Counted from the stretch's first letter, positions 35,953 to 44,059 are shown. The stretch: DNA of 64,000 nt from Candidatus Hinthialibacter antarcticus (GCA_030765645.1 JAVCCE010000004.1:1-64000); one strand, 5' to 3'. Notes: generated by a model not told the origin, from the sequence alone. Program-made: numbers and translations.

Positions 35953-36157
35953 ACTTTGTCCCTCCTGGGTTTTGTGTAACCTGCAATATTTAATAAGATT
36001 TATAGAATATGTCAATAAAGATTATCAATATTCTTGTTAATATAACTCTTTGTATCGCAAGCACATAGTAAACTAGAACAACATTTGGCGTTTATAAATC
36101 GCTTCCATGTCTCTACGCCAATATTCCTGCTTAAAAAAGCGGGTAAACTATAAAAAC

Positions 36158-36772
36158 ATGGTCTATCCACACTGGAGAATTATACAAATCGGCTCACTCA
36201 GCCGCAACCCATACTGGGGCGAAGATTCGGCCAAGCGAAAGCCGCTATGCACAATTACCCTGCTCGAAACCGCTGACAATATCATCTTGATTGACCCGGG
36301 GTTCGAGTCGCCAGAATGTACGCGCACTCTATTGAACCGCCGCAGCGGATTGCTGCCGGAGCAAATCGACGCCGTCTTGCTGACGCACTTTCACCCGACC
36401 CATTATCAAGAGTTACGGGCGTTCCCCAACGCGACCTGGCTGATGCCGCGACTCGAAATCCGCGCCGCGCTCAACGCGCCCCATCCGGCGCCGTTTGTAG
36501 AGCAAATTGAACCCTTTGAAGACCATTCGCTGCCAGGCGTCGAGTTGTTGCCTGCGCCGGGGCATACCCACGGTTCGAGCGCCTATTTGTTTGAAACCCG
36601 CGACGGCGCTGTTGCGGTAGCGGGCGACGCCATCCTCACCTTCGACCACTTCGAAAACCGCGACCCGGGCGACGGCTGCGAAGGCCGCCCCGAGGCGCGC
36701 AACTCCATCGACCAGATCGCCAAGGTAGCAGACGTCATCGTTCCAGGGCACGATAATTATTTCATCTTATGA
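36158..36772 (+). CDS. metallo-beta-lactamase-fold hydrolase
   Basis: 204 residues from the ATG at 36158; an upstream in-frame ATG at 36107 has no ribosome site and adds a basic extension. MBL-fold marks are the early strand-turn IILIDPGFES, the metal site THFHPTHYQEL, the later His in PAPGHTHGSSAYLF and GDAILTF, and a terminal VPGHDNYF. The metal motif reads H-x-H-x-T-H where most enzymes have H-x-H-x-D-H, so the second metal site or its base may be altered. The substrate is unknown. Its stop codon overlaps a degraded copy of the start of the downstream FGE-like gene, part of a 115-bp duplication. Confidence 0.78.
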   Translation: MVYPHWRIIQIGSLSRNPYWGEDSAKRKPLCTITLLETADNIILIDPGFESPECTRTLLNRRSGLLPEQIDAVLLTHFHPTHYQELRAFPNATWLMPRLEIRAALNAPHPAPFVEQIEPFEDHSLPGVELLPAPGHTHGSSAYLFETRDGAVAVAGDAILTFDHFENRDPGDGCEGRPEARNSIDQIAKVADVIVPGHDNYFIL

Positions 36773-36856
36773 GTAAGGACGCACTCAAATTGACGCCGAC
36801 TTGTTTTAACATATCCATTATCATTTTTCTATCGTTTTTTTTTGGGAAGTTGCGGC
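36741..36856 (+). repeat. left copy of the direct repeat flanking the HEPN gene
   Basis: These 116 bases match 37626-37740 at roughly four of five positions. The unit contains the last codons of the MBL gene and the first 25 or so codons of the FGE-like gene; in this left copy the second frame runs M-S-K-D-A-L-K-L and then ends at a TAG after about 32 codons, so it is a remnant. Confidence 0.85.
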
Positions 36857-36903
36857 GGGTTATTTAGAGAATTATAACTATCGAGAATGCAGAGATTAGA
36901 TAT

Positions 36904-37551
36904 ATGAGTCCACTCCCTACAAATACTGAAAATACATTTAGGCTTCTACAAGAAAAAATTACATGGCTTCATGCATCCTGGAGAATATATAAACAGTTAT
37001 TTGATTCTAGTGATCAGGAACGTATTGATATTCTTGAAGACTGCGCAGGTTCTTTTTTTTATTTAGTAGAGAATTCCATCCTGGATAAAGTCTTACTTAC
37101 GATATGCAAATTAACTGATCCTACATCAAATGGTAAGGACATAAACCTTTCACTAAGTTATCTCTTAAAACTTTTACAAGACAATGAAGACATAAATGCG
37201 AGAGAATACAAAAGATTACTTAATAAAATAAAAAGAGATAGCGAGTCCATTAGAGAGCGGAGGAATAAGCAATTATCTCATTCTGATCTTAAAGTTGAAT
37301 CAAAGATTAATTCATTATCTCCTCTTCACATCAATGAACTCGAAGATGTTCTAAAACAAATTAGAGAATTAATGAACTTAATTGAAACCAACTACAACAA
37401 TTATGAAACAGGTTATGAGCATACTAGTATGAGAGGAGATGGCGATGATCTTATTGCAATACTTAAGTATGCAATGAAGTATGAGAAGATGCTTGAAGAT
37501 GAAACTGTCACTATAGATGAAGATATTAAAGATGCTTGGGATGACGCTTAG
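36904..37551 (+). CDS. HEPN domain protein, AbiU2-like
   Basis: 215 residues, helical and charged throughout. The segment FFYLVENSILDKVLLTICKLTDP followed by DINLSLSYLLKLL, then RERRNKQLSHSD near residues 118-129, matches the layout of the HEPN_AbiU2 family; the R-N-K-x3-H stretch is the HEPN-type R-x4-6-H motif. HEPN proteins are often RNA-cutting toxins or abortive-infection factors. No nucleotidyltransferase partner is adjacent, so it may act alone or be silent. The gene is much more A+T-rich than both neighbours and sits precisely between two copies of a 115-bp repeat derived from the MBL/FGE junction, showing that it was inserted there. Family assignment is from memory of the pattern and is moderately sure. 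Confidence 0.6.
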   Translation: MSPLPTNTENTFRLLQEKITWLHASWRIYKQLFDSSDQERIDILEDCAGSFFYLVENSILDKVLLTICKLTDPTSNGKDINLSLSYLLKLLQDNEDINAREYKRLLNKIKRDSESIRERRNKQLSHSDLKVESKINSLSPLHINELEDVLKQIRELMNLIETNYNNYETGYEHTSMRGDGDDLIAILKYAMKYEKMLEDETVTIDEDIKDAWDDA

Positions 37552-37625
37552 TTTGATATCACTTAACTATGAACAAATAAAAGGGTGCCTTCGCTCCACT
37601 AGGTTTCACCTTTGCCACTCAACAA

Positions 37626-37740
37626 TTCCAGAGCATGATAATTATTTCATTTTATGAGTAAGGACGCATTCAAATTGAGGCCAACCTATTTTAATACATC
37701 GCTATTCATTTTGCTATTGGTTTTTTCATGGGGATGCGGC
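37626..37740 (+). repeat. right copy of the direct repeat flanking the HEPN gene
   Basis: Contains a remnant of the MBL C terminus (frame P-E-H-D-N-Y-F-I-L then stop) whose TGA overlaps the ATG of the intact FGE-like gene. This shows that the MBL and FGE-like genes were once joined by an ATGA overlap. Confidence 0.85.
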
Positions 37741-38481
37741 CCAAATAACGCCGCAAAGGTTGAAACCACCGACGCCGGAATCGAAGTCGTGTTTTCAGAC
37801 GGCGTTAAGATAGAGTTTGTGAAAATCCCCGCCGGGGCCTTCGTAATGGGCAGCCCCGATGCGGAAAAAGACCGCGACGACGACGAAAGCCCGCAACATG
37901 AAGTCACCATCTCAAAGCCGTTTTATCTGGGACAGTTTGAAGTAACGCAGAAACAATGGACGGCGCTGATGAGCGCCAATCCCTCAAAGTTTAAAAATCC
38001 CGACCACCCTGTTGACAGCGTATTGTGGGACCAATGCCAACATTTCATCGACCGATTGAATTCACTCCAAGCAGGCGTCTTTCGCCTGCCCACCGAAGCC
38101 GAGTGGGAATACGCCTGCCGGGCGGGAACCACCACCCGCTACCCCTGGGGCGACGACCTCCATTTTGTTGATATGCCTGACTACGCGTGGTTTGATTACA
38201 ACTCCAGCCGTTCCACGCATCCCGTCGGCTCGAAACAGCCCAACCCGTGGGGACTGTATGACATGAGCGGCAACGTCAACGAGTGGTGTCAGGATTTCTA
38301 CGCGCCCTATCCGTCAGCGCCGCAAACCGATCCGCTCATACAAGAAGGAAGCACCCGCATCAAACGCGGCGGCGGTTTTTATGACTTCTCCTGGAACGCC
38401 CGCTCCGCCGCCCGCAACCCCGAAACCAACCCGACCCAATTAGAACTGCTCGGCCTGCGAGTGGTGAGAGAAATGGAGTAG
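37654..38481 (+). CDS. formylglycine-generating-enzyme-like (SUMF1 domain) lipoprotein
   Basis: 275 residues. The N terminus is a lipoprotein signal (hydrophobic stretch, then W-G-C near residue 28). Residues about 55-272 are the SUMF1/FGE domain: FVKIPAGAFVMGSPD, the E-V-T-x2-Q-W segment, FRLPTEAEWEYACRAG, YPWGDD, GNVNEWCQDFY and the late RGGGFYDFSWNARSAARN. True FGE enzymes carry two active cysteines in the last block; here the region has none, so sulfatase activation is unlikely and the domain probably binds something or has another role. No sulfatase lies nearby. It was originally coupled to the MBL gene, before the HEPN gene was inserted. Confidence 0.82.
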   Translation: MSKDAFKLRPTYFNTSLFILLLVFSWGCGPNNAAKVETTDAGIEVVFSDGVKIEFVKIPAGAFVMGSPDAEKDRDDDESPQHEVTISKPFYLGQFEVTQKQWTALMSANPSKFKNPDHPVDSVLWDQCQHFIDRLNSLQAGVFRLPTEAEWEYACRAGTTTRYPWGDDLHFVDMPDYAWFDYNSSRSTHPVGSKQPNPWGLYDMSGNVNEWCQDFYAPYPSAPQTDPLIQEGSTRIKRGGGFYDFSWNARSAARNPETNPTQLELLGLRVVREME

Positions 38482-38548
38482 GGAATACATAATTGTCGAT
38501 TATGAGGATTTCTTGTATAATCATCTGAATGAAAGGAGATATTTATTC

Positions 38549-38800
38549 ATGCCGCAATTATTAATTGATTTGACCAATGACCAACATGAACGAATCAAAG
38601 CCTTAGCTGATTTAGAAGGCAAAAGTGTGAGTGAATATGTTTTAGATTGTTCAATGACTCCTGATTCAGACGACGCTGCGCTTCATCAGATTAAATCATT
38701 GTTACAACCGCGAATTGAACAAGCCGGACGCGGCGATTTATCTGACAAAACATTCGAAGATATAAAACGAGAATGCCGAGATACATTGACTGACAAATAA
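38549..38800 (+). CDS. orphan ribbon-helix-helix (ParD-like) antitoxin
   Basis: 83 residues from the ATG at 38549, preceded by AAGGAGAT. It begins with a strand QLLIDLTNDQHERIKALADLEGKSVSEYVL, typical of ribbon-helix-helix antitoxins, and has an acidic C-terminal part (QAGRGDLSDKTFEDIKREC). It would normally repress its promoter and neutralise a ParE-type toxin encoded immediately downstream. That toxin gene is missing except for a six-codon stub at 38801, so this is an orphan that might still act as an antidote to related toxins or as a repressor. Confidence 0.7.
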   Translation: MPQLLIDLTNDQHERIKALADLEGKSVSEYVLDCSMTPDSDDAALHQIKSLLQPRIEQAGRGDLSDKTFEDIKRECRDTLTDK

Positions 38801-38821
38801 ATGCCTTCGTTCTATCTATAA
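38801..38821 (+). pseudogene. six-codon stub of a ParE-type toxin
   Basis: An ATG directly after the antitoxin stop opens the frame M-P-S-F-Y-L and then meets TAA. ParE toxins often begin in this way and directly follow their antitoxin. The truncation point is next to the palindromic repeat at 38833. The stub is too short for a firm family call. Confidence 0.4.
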
Positions 38822-38832
38822 AAAAACTCAAT

Positions 38833-38855
38833 GGTGGGTTAAGAACCCACCCTAC
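38833..38855. repeat. GTAGGGTGGG-type palindromic repeat
   Basis: GGTGGGTTAAGAACCCACC plus CTAC, an 8-bp-arm palindrome. The same 23-base unit occurs at 58311-58333 and, inverted, at 61553-61575, with a variant at 58417-58434. Here it overlaps the stop codon of the glycosyltransferase gene. Confidence 0.8.
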
Positions 38856-40141
38856 ATTTTTTGCCCTTCTCTCATCCGCCCCTCAATAAACTTGACCGCG
38901 GATTTGACGCCGTTTTCGGCGCGGATTTTTTCGCCCAGCGCGGCGGCGTTTTTGCGGATATCCGAGTTGGTCGTCACTTCGCGGATAGCGGCGGCGAGAT
39001 TTTCCGGCGTGAGTTTCTTTTGCGGGATCGGCTTGCATCCCACCCCCAGCGCATGAACGCGGCTTCCCCAATAAGGCTGGTCGCCAAAGAACGGACACAC
39101 CACCGTCGGGCGCCCCGCCCGCAGCCCCGCCGAGGTCGTACCCACACCGCCGTGATGCACCACCGCCGCCATGCGTGGAAACAACCAGTCATGCGGCGCC
39201 TGCTCGATCTTGAAAATCGTCTCCGGCAATTGGCTGGCGTCGAGTCCGCCCCATCCGGTCGCGATGATTCCCCGCACGTTCGCCCGTTGCAACGCCTCAA
39301 TTACAATCTCCGCCGTGCGTTGCGGCTTGCGCCCGGAGATGCTGCCAAAGCCGACGTAAACTGGAGGTTCGCCCGTATCGAGAAAGCGTACTAATTCGTC
39401 GGGCGGCTGCCAGTCGTCGAGGCGGTCCAGAAACCAGAAACCGGTCACTTTCACGTCGTCGGGCAAATCCGCTGGACGCGGCGTGACATGCTCGCTGTAG
39501 CCATAGGCAATCGGAATTCGCTCGCCCGCGTTGGTATGGACGGTATCGACTTTGCGCGAAAGCGGCGGCAGGCCGTTTTCTTTGCGCCAGGGCTTGATGT
39601 ATTTGTTACACGCCAGCGCGGTCACTTTCAAAATGAGCCAATAGGTCAGGCGGTTATACCACGCGCCCAGGTTCCAATTGGGAAACCCCGCTGCCGGGAA
39701 CGCCCCAGTGGGCGTATAGATCGGCAGATAAAACGCCATCATCGACGGGACGCCCAGTTTCTCGGCGAAGTGCGGCGCCCCCAGCCCTTTGACGTGAAAA
39801 AGGATCAGGTCGGGGTTGCTTTCCTGCGCCGCCCGCCAACTCTCCGCCATGATTTTGCGCTGCATGGGCGCGACCTGTTTTATCAGACGCAAGTAGACCT
39901 TGAACATCCCCCAGAAATTATCGGCGTCCTCCATGATTTCGCTGCCGGTGCTCGACTGGATCATCTGAATGATCTCGTCGTTCATGTAGGCGTAACTCAA
40001 ACCGTGTTCGGTGATGAACGGTTCAAAGGCGGCGCATGTACAAAGGGTGACTTCATGCCCCGCCGATTTGAGACCCTTGCCCAATGCGACGTAGGGCTGA
40101 ACGTCGCCGCGCGTTCCAAGCGTAATGATGAGAATCTTCAT
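38852..40141 (-). CDS. GT1-type (MGT/sterol-glucosyltransferase-like) glycosyltransferase
   Basis: 429 residues from the ATG at 40141. The N terminus MKILIITLGTRGDVQPYVALGKGL is the classic start of GT-B glycosyltransferases of family 1 that move a sugar from a UDP- or dTDP-sugar to a lipid, sterol or natural product. The C-terminal half has the donor-site pattern VYVGFGSISG, APHDWLFPRMAAVVHHGGVGTTSAGLRAGRPTVVCPFFGDQPYW, with the H-x-G-x-G-T block and the terminal D-Q. The acceptor is unknown. An in-frame GTG nine bases upstream is possible. The stop codon lies inside a dispersed palindromic repeat, so the very C terminus may have been remodelled. Confidence 0.88.
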   Translation of the reverse strand: MKILIITLGTRGDVQPYVALGKGLKSAGHEVTLCTCAAFEPFITEHGLSYAYMNDEIIQMIQSSTGSEIMEDADNFWGMFKVYLRLIKQVAPMQRKIMAESWRAAQESNPDLILFHVKGLGAPHFAEKLGVPSMMAFYLPIYTPTGAFPAAGFPNWNLGAWYNRLTYWLILKVTALACNKYIKPWRKENGLPPLSRKVDTVHTNAGERIPIAYGYSEHVTPRPADLPDDVKVTGFWFLDRLDDWQPPDELVRFLDTGEPPVYVGFGSISGRKPQRTAEIVIEALQRANVRGIIATGWGGLDASQLPETIFKIEQAPHDWLFPRMAAVVHHGGVGTTSAGLRAGRPTVVCPFFGDQPYWGSRVHALGVGCKPIPQKKLTPENLAAAIREVTTNSDIRKNAAALGEKIRAENGVKSAVKFIEGRMREGQKM

Positions 40142-40163
40142 TGTGTACACCCACTAAACTTTG

Positions 40164-40197
40164 AGTAAAGAAAGAGGCGCTCGTCAAAGCGCCCCTT
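40164..40197 (-). terminator. intrinsic terminator after the di-haem peroxidase gene
   Basis: On the minus strand AAGGGGCGCT pairs with AGCGCCTCTT around a six-base loop, one pair being G-U, followed by TCTTTA. It lies about 25 bp beyond the peroxidase stop and upstream of the glycosyltransferase start, separating the two genes. Confidence 0.65.
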
Positions 40198-40220
40198 AGT
40201 GTAACACATCGAATTTCATT

Positions 40221-41462
40221 TTAATGCAGCGACCAACCGGAGACGCTGTTCTCTTGCGGAAGCACTTCCAACTCTCCATTGACGTCGAACGGGTCGGACC
40301 ATTTTTCACCGACGTACACATTCGATCCCGTCAGCGTGCGCATGAATTGAACCATCTGGTTGCGTTCTTGCTGAGTCAGATTCAAGCGTTGCAAGTTACC
40401 GCCGGGGCGTAACCTGGGGTCGAGCGCGTTGCGGTTTTGGCGATTGTCATTGATCTGCGGAATCGCGTTGTAATGCCCCAAGACCGCATTCAAATTAGCC
40501 GCCGTCTGTCCGCCGTCGTGCATGAAGCCGGTGTGCGGCGCGCCGTTCTGGTCAACCATATCGCGCAGGGACGGCGACTTGGTGTTGGTCAAATCAATGC
40601 TGCCGTCGATGGCGCGAATCACGCCGTTGTTGCGCGAGTTGGGGTCGATGTCGAATTCCGGCGGGCGATGACACGCAGCGCACCCCGCGCCGCCGCCCGT
40701 ACGAACGCCGTTCGGGCCAAGAATCGGGCGCTGAAGAAATAGCTCTTTGCCCCTGTTTTCATCTTGGGTGAAATTCGCAAACAACTGGTTGTCGTTTCTC
40801 GCCAACACACGCCCGGCGTCGTACTTCGAGTCAAACGATTGGATGCTGCGAACAAATTGCGCTAACGCCCGCTTCATGCGCTCTTCGGTAATGGCGCCGT
40901 CGCCGAATGTGTTGGTAAACAGCGGCGGATAATAATCGAGCGCTTCTAATTTTTCGATCAGATCATCAAAGTCAGGGTTACCGTCCTGCCCGCTGAAGCC
41001 CATCTCGACATGGTCTTGAATGGGCCGGGTGACCTGGTCTTCGATGGTCGCGGCGCGTTCATCCCAAAAGGCGCTGTCTTCTTCGGCGAAGCGCGCATTG
41101 ATCAACCGCATCGAATGCCGCCCGGTGAAACCATTCACGCCCATACTGACCGTATCGGGGTCGCTGAACGCGAATTCCTGCTGGTGGCAAGTCGAACACG
41201 AAACACTATCGTCGATGGACAGTTGCGTATCATAAAACAACACCCGCCCCAGCGTGGCGCCCTCATTGGTGATGGGGTTGCTGGCGGGCGTGTTGTCCCG
41301 CCGGATGTAATTTGGAACCGCCTGGTTGGCGTATTCATGTGGATTGCTTAAATCAAGCACCCCGTCTCCAAACGAAAATGACGGCTGGGCGATAATTGTC
41401 ATCCCAGCGGCGAAAGTGAAGACAAAGAAAGTGAAACTCATATATTTCAGGTAGTTAGTCAT
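40221..41462 (-). CDS. di-haem cytochrome-c peroxidase (CCP/MauG family)
   Basis: 413 residues from the ATG at 41462, preceded by GGAGGG. A signal peptide of about 24 residues exports it to the periplasm, where haem is attached to the two C-x-x-C-H motifs, CSTCH near residue 85 and CAACH near residue 240. Spacing and the phrases GRVLFYDTQLSIDDSVSCSTCH and TKSPSLRDM match bacterial di-haem peroxidases, which reduce hydrogen peroxide with electrons from cytochromes, or the related MauG enzymes. The protein begins with an extra region (FGDGVLDLSN) ahead of the core. It is a single-gene unit between a terminator and a repeat-rich spacer. Confidence 0.9.
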   Translation of the reverse strand: MTNYLKYMSFTFFVFTFAAGMTIIAQPSFSFGDGVLDLSNPHEYANQAVPNYIRRDNTPASNPITNEGATLGRVLFYDTQLSIDDSVSCSTCHQQEFAFSDPDTVSMGVNGFTGRHSMRLINARFAEEDSAFWDERAATIEDQVTRPIQDHVEMGFSGQDGNPDFDDLIEKLEALDYYPPLFTNTFGDGAITEERMKRALAQFVRSIQSFDSKYDAGRVLARNDNQLFANFTQDENRGKELFLQRPILGPNGVRTGGGAGCAACHRPPEFDIDPNSRNNGVIRAIDGSIDLTNTKSPSLRDMVDQNGAPHTGFMHDGGQTAANLNAVLGHYNAIPQINDNRQNRNALDPRLRPGGNLQRLNLTQQERNQMVQFMRTLTGSNVYVGEKWSDPFDVNGELEVLPQENSVSGWSLH

Positions 41463-41670
41463 TGGATATTCTCCCTCCAACTTGAACGCATCCCACAACG
41501 CGTTCAGAAAACGGCGAATGATTCATTAGCGATAGTCTATTGGCCAAATAAACTTTACTTACTTGATCTATAACGAAAGGATTGGGGGACTTATTGAGGA
41601 TAAAGTGAATTTTTTTGGTTCTTCCGAAAACTGGGTGCTTTTTTATAAATTGAATTGAGATTTCGCTGCA

Positions 41671-41756
41671 TGCGGTATGGGTGCAACTCTGCTCGCTTCA
41701 GTGCGGGCTTTCAGGCCCTTTTGCACAGGCGCTTCCAGAGTTGCACCCATGCCTGA
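41671..41756. repeat. structured dispersed element, copy 3
   Basis: Outer arms TGGGTGCAACTCTG and CAGAGTTGCACCCA pair, with the core GCTTCAGTGCGGGCTTTCAG between them. Relative to copy 1 a T-A pair in the arm has become A-T. Homology to copy 4 (44060) runs on for about 40 bases past the right arm, so these two share a more recent duplication. Confidence 0.85.
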
Positions 41757-42120
41757 ATTGGTTTGTCAATTTTGGACAGGCCGGAATACGTTTTCGTAAA
41801 CAAAATTATGGCTATCCATCAATACTAGGTACTCAATTACCAGAGGAACCATTTTTTTATTAAATTGGAGAGGGGTGGCAACGAGAACACTTGAGGCGTT
41901 ACCTGAAATCCCCCCGGCGTCTTCGACGCCACTACCCTTAGGGGACTTCACGGTATAAACCATCTGACCGTCTGTACATTCACCAGCGATTCATAAATAA
42001 AAACCTCCCTCACCCCAGCCCTCTCCCAGTGGGAGAGGGAGCAGGCTTTCGGTATTATCCGGCTCACCAGGAGCCTGCCTGCCGCAGGCAGGGTTCGCCC
42101 TCCCATTATTTCTATCCAGC

Positions 42121-42159
42121 AGAAAGCCCGCACTAAAGCGAGAAGAGACGTACCCAAGA
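42121..42159 (-). repeat. half copy of the structured element, inverted
   Basis: Reads, on the minus strand, as the left arm and left core only (GGGTACGTCTCTTCTCGC, then GTGCGGGCTTTCT). The right half is missing, so it cannot fold like the full copies. It lies about 70 bp upstream of tgt. Confidence 0.65.
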
Positions 42160-42229
42160 CGCAGAGCCTACAGATATACTTGCTTCACGCATATTCTGAA
42201 AATCTCATCCCGCCCTACAATACGGGGCT

Positions 42230-43324
42230 ATGTCACTTTCATTTGAAATTCACCATACAAACAAACAAGCGCGGGTTGCGTCGGTGACGACGCCGCACGG
42301 TTCGTTCGACACGCCCGCGTTTATGCCGGTCGGCACCAACGCCACCGTCAAATCGCTCACGCCCGAAGAGGTCGCCGAGACGGGGTCGCAGATTCTGCTC
42401 TGCAACGCCTATCATTTGTATATGCGCCCCGGGCAGAACATCGTCGCCAAACTGGGCGGGCTGCACTCGTTCATGAACTGGGACGGCCCCATCCTCACTG
42501 ACAGCGGCGGGTTTCAGGTCTACAGCCTGGCGTCGCTGCGCAAGATCGACGACGAAGGGGTTTCATTTCGCTCGCACATCGACGGCTCCGAGCACCGCTT
42601 CACGCCAGAGAGCGTGATGAAACTCGAGAACGACCTGGGCGCCGACATCATCATGTGTTTCGATGAATGTACGCCCTACCCCGCGACCCGCGAGTATGCC
42701 GAACATTCCATTGAGATTACGTCTAACTGGGCGCGGCGTTGCGTCCAGTCTCATCAGCGTGACGACCAGGCGCTGTTCGGCATCGTGCAGGGCGGCGTCT
42801 ATCAGGACCTGCGCGAGCGCAGCGCGAATGACCTGCTGCAATTGGATTTTCCCGGGTACGCCATCGGCGGGTTGATGCTCGGTGAAGACAAAGAAAACAC
42901 CTGGGCGGTATGCGACGCGATGAATGAAATTCTGCCTAAAGACAAGCCGCGCTATTTGATGGGGGTGGGCACCCCCGAAGATTTTCTCGAAGCGATTTAT
43001 CGCGGGGTGGATATGTTTGACTGCGTGGTCCCCACCCGGCTGGCGCGCACCAGCCACCTGCTCACCTGGAACGGAAAGCTCACGCTCAAGCAAGCCCGCT
43101 TCCGTGAAGACGAAAACCCGATCGACGAAAACTGCGGTTGCTATTGCTGCCGAAACTATAGCCGCGCCTACTTGCGCCATCTTTTCCAGGCGGGTGAAAT
43201 TCTCGCATCACGCCTGGCCTCGCTGCACAACATCACCTTCTTTCAACAGTTCATGGCCAAGTGCCGCGAAACCATCCAAGAGGGAACCTTCGAAGCCTTT
43301 CGTAACGAGTGGATGAACAAATAA
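42230..43324 (+). CDS. tgt: queuine/preQ1 tRNA-guanine transglycosylase
   Basis: 364 residues, normal length. Tgt swaps guanine-34 of GUN-anticodon tRNAs for preQ1 on the way to queuosine. Landmarks are FDTPAFMPVGTNATVKSLTPE at the start of the barrel, LTDSGGFQVYSL with the catalytic-site Asp, FDECTPYPA, GYAIGGLMLGE, the second Asp in MFDCVVPTR, and the zinc site C-x-C-x2-C in NCGCYCCRNYSRAYLRH with a following His. No other queuosine gene is adjacent. The ORF begins with the usual S-L-S-F-E-I pattern. I see no preQ1 riboswitch upstream. Confidence 0.97.
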   Translation: MSLSFEIHHTNKQARVASVTTPHGSFDTPAFMPVGTNATVKSLTPEEVAETGSQILLCNAYHLYMRPGQNIVAKLGGLHSFMNWDGPILTDSGGFQVYSLASLRKIDDEGVSFRSHIDGSEHRFTPESVMKLENDLGADIIMCFDECTPYPATREYAEHSIEITSNWARRCVQSHQRDDQALFGIVQGGVYQDLRERSANDLLQLDFPGYAIGGLMLGEDKENTWAVCDAMNEILPKDKPRYLMGVGTPEDFLEAIYRGVDMFDCVVPTRLARTSHLLTWNGKLTLKQARFREDENPIDENCGCYCCRNYSRAYLRHLFQAGEILASRLASLHNITFFQQFMAKCRETIQEGTFEAFRNEWMNK

Positions 43325-43375
43325 GAAAAGAAGACTTTGTTTCTTTTTCAGGGACAGGGCAGGTATACTGTCAAC

Positions 43376-43951
43376 ATGGTCCAATTTAATTCCGATAAAG
43401 ATATTCCAGCGCTGGTGCAAGAAGCAAACCGCCTATTAGACGAAGTCTGTGCGATAACCAAAGATTGCGACGACGACCTCTGGAGACGACGCCCAAGTGA
43501 GGACGAATGGTCAGCGTCTGAATGTTGCGACCACTTGGTTCAAATCTCCTCGAAGGTGATTCCGAAACTACAAGAAGCCCTGCAGATGATGAAGAGCGAG
43601 CAATCCGAGCGCCCCAAGGCCTATCATTATTCCATGTTCGAACGCTTATTTGTTTATTTCGCCAGCGGCAGCGACAGGCGCCCGTTGATCCGCCTAAAGT
43701 CGCATACCGACTATGCGCCGGTTCAATCGCCGTCGATTCAAGAGACCATCACACAATATCAACATTGGCAAAGTGAATTGATCGTCATCATGCAGGCGGT
43801 TCAAGGCAAAGACCCGACAAAGACCAAAGTCGCATCTCCCGCCATAGACTGGCTCAAACTGAGCGTCGGCCAGTGGATTGTCTTATTGCTGGTTCATCAA
43901 AACCGTCATATTCTACAAGCCAGACGCGCTCTTGAACGCGTCGCGGCGTAA
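43376..43951 (+). CDS. DinB/YfiT-like four-helix-bundle protein
   Basis: 191 residues from the ATG at 43376; an upstream in-frame codon is unlikely because it lies in the spacer after tgt. The pattern SASECCDHLVQISSKVIPKLQEAL (first metal-binding His after helix 1) and the late LLVHQNRHILQARRAL (second His pair) match the DinB_2 superfamily of putative metal-dependent hydrolases or thiol transferases. The exact reaction is not known. It begins about 50 bp after tgt in the same direction, so it may be co-transcribed. Confidence 0.75.
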   Translation: MVQFNSDKDIPALVQEANRLLDEVCAITKDCDDDLWRRRPSEDEWSASECCDHLVQISSKVIPKLQEALQMMKSEQSERPKAYHYSMFERLFVYFASGSDRRPLIRLKSHTDYAPVQSPSIQETITQYQHWQSELIVIMQAVQGKDPTKTKVASPAIDWLKLSVGQWIVLLLVHQNRHILQARRALERVAA

Positions 43952-43984
43952 GTGGATGCTCCTATTTTCCCACATGAATGAATA

Positions 43985-44006
43985 ACCCCGCCGCAAGCAG
44001 CGGGGT
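43985..44006 (+). terminator. weak hairpin after the DinB-like gene
   Basis: ACCCCGC pairs with GCGGGGT around an 8-base loop, 35 bp after the stop. There is no T-run, so it is at best a weak terminator. Confidence 0.35.
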
Positions 44007-44059
44007 ATCAAATCGAGTATTTAGAAGCATCTCAAAAATACTTGAACTCCGCTGCGTTT

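Larger units (their letters stand above)
41463..42229. other. repeat-filled spacer between the peroxidase gene and tgt
   Basis: No convincing gene. In order it holds an A+T-rich stretch, a full copy of the structured element (41671-41756), a stretch like CCCCCGGCGTCTTCGACGCC with inverted arms near 41911, a CCCTCTCCC/GGGAGAGGG palindrome near 42014, a CCTGCCTGCCGCAGGCAGG palindrome near 42073 and an inverted half copy of the structured element (42121-42159). Two minus-strand frames of 65 and 69 codons run through these repeats and are not genes. Confidence 0.7.

Noticed and set aside
41766-42157. Two minus-strand frames of 65 and 69 codons in the spacer before tgt
   Set aside because: They are made almost wholly of dispersed palindromic repeats and show no protein family pattern.
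42160-42229. preQ1 riboswitch ahead of tgt
   Set aside because: No C-rich loop and A-rich tail arrangement found in the leader; the region is occupied by repeats.
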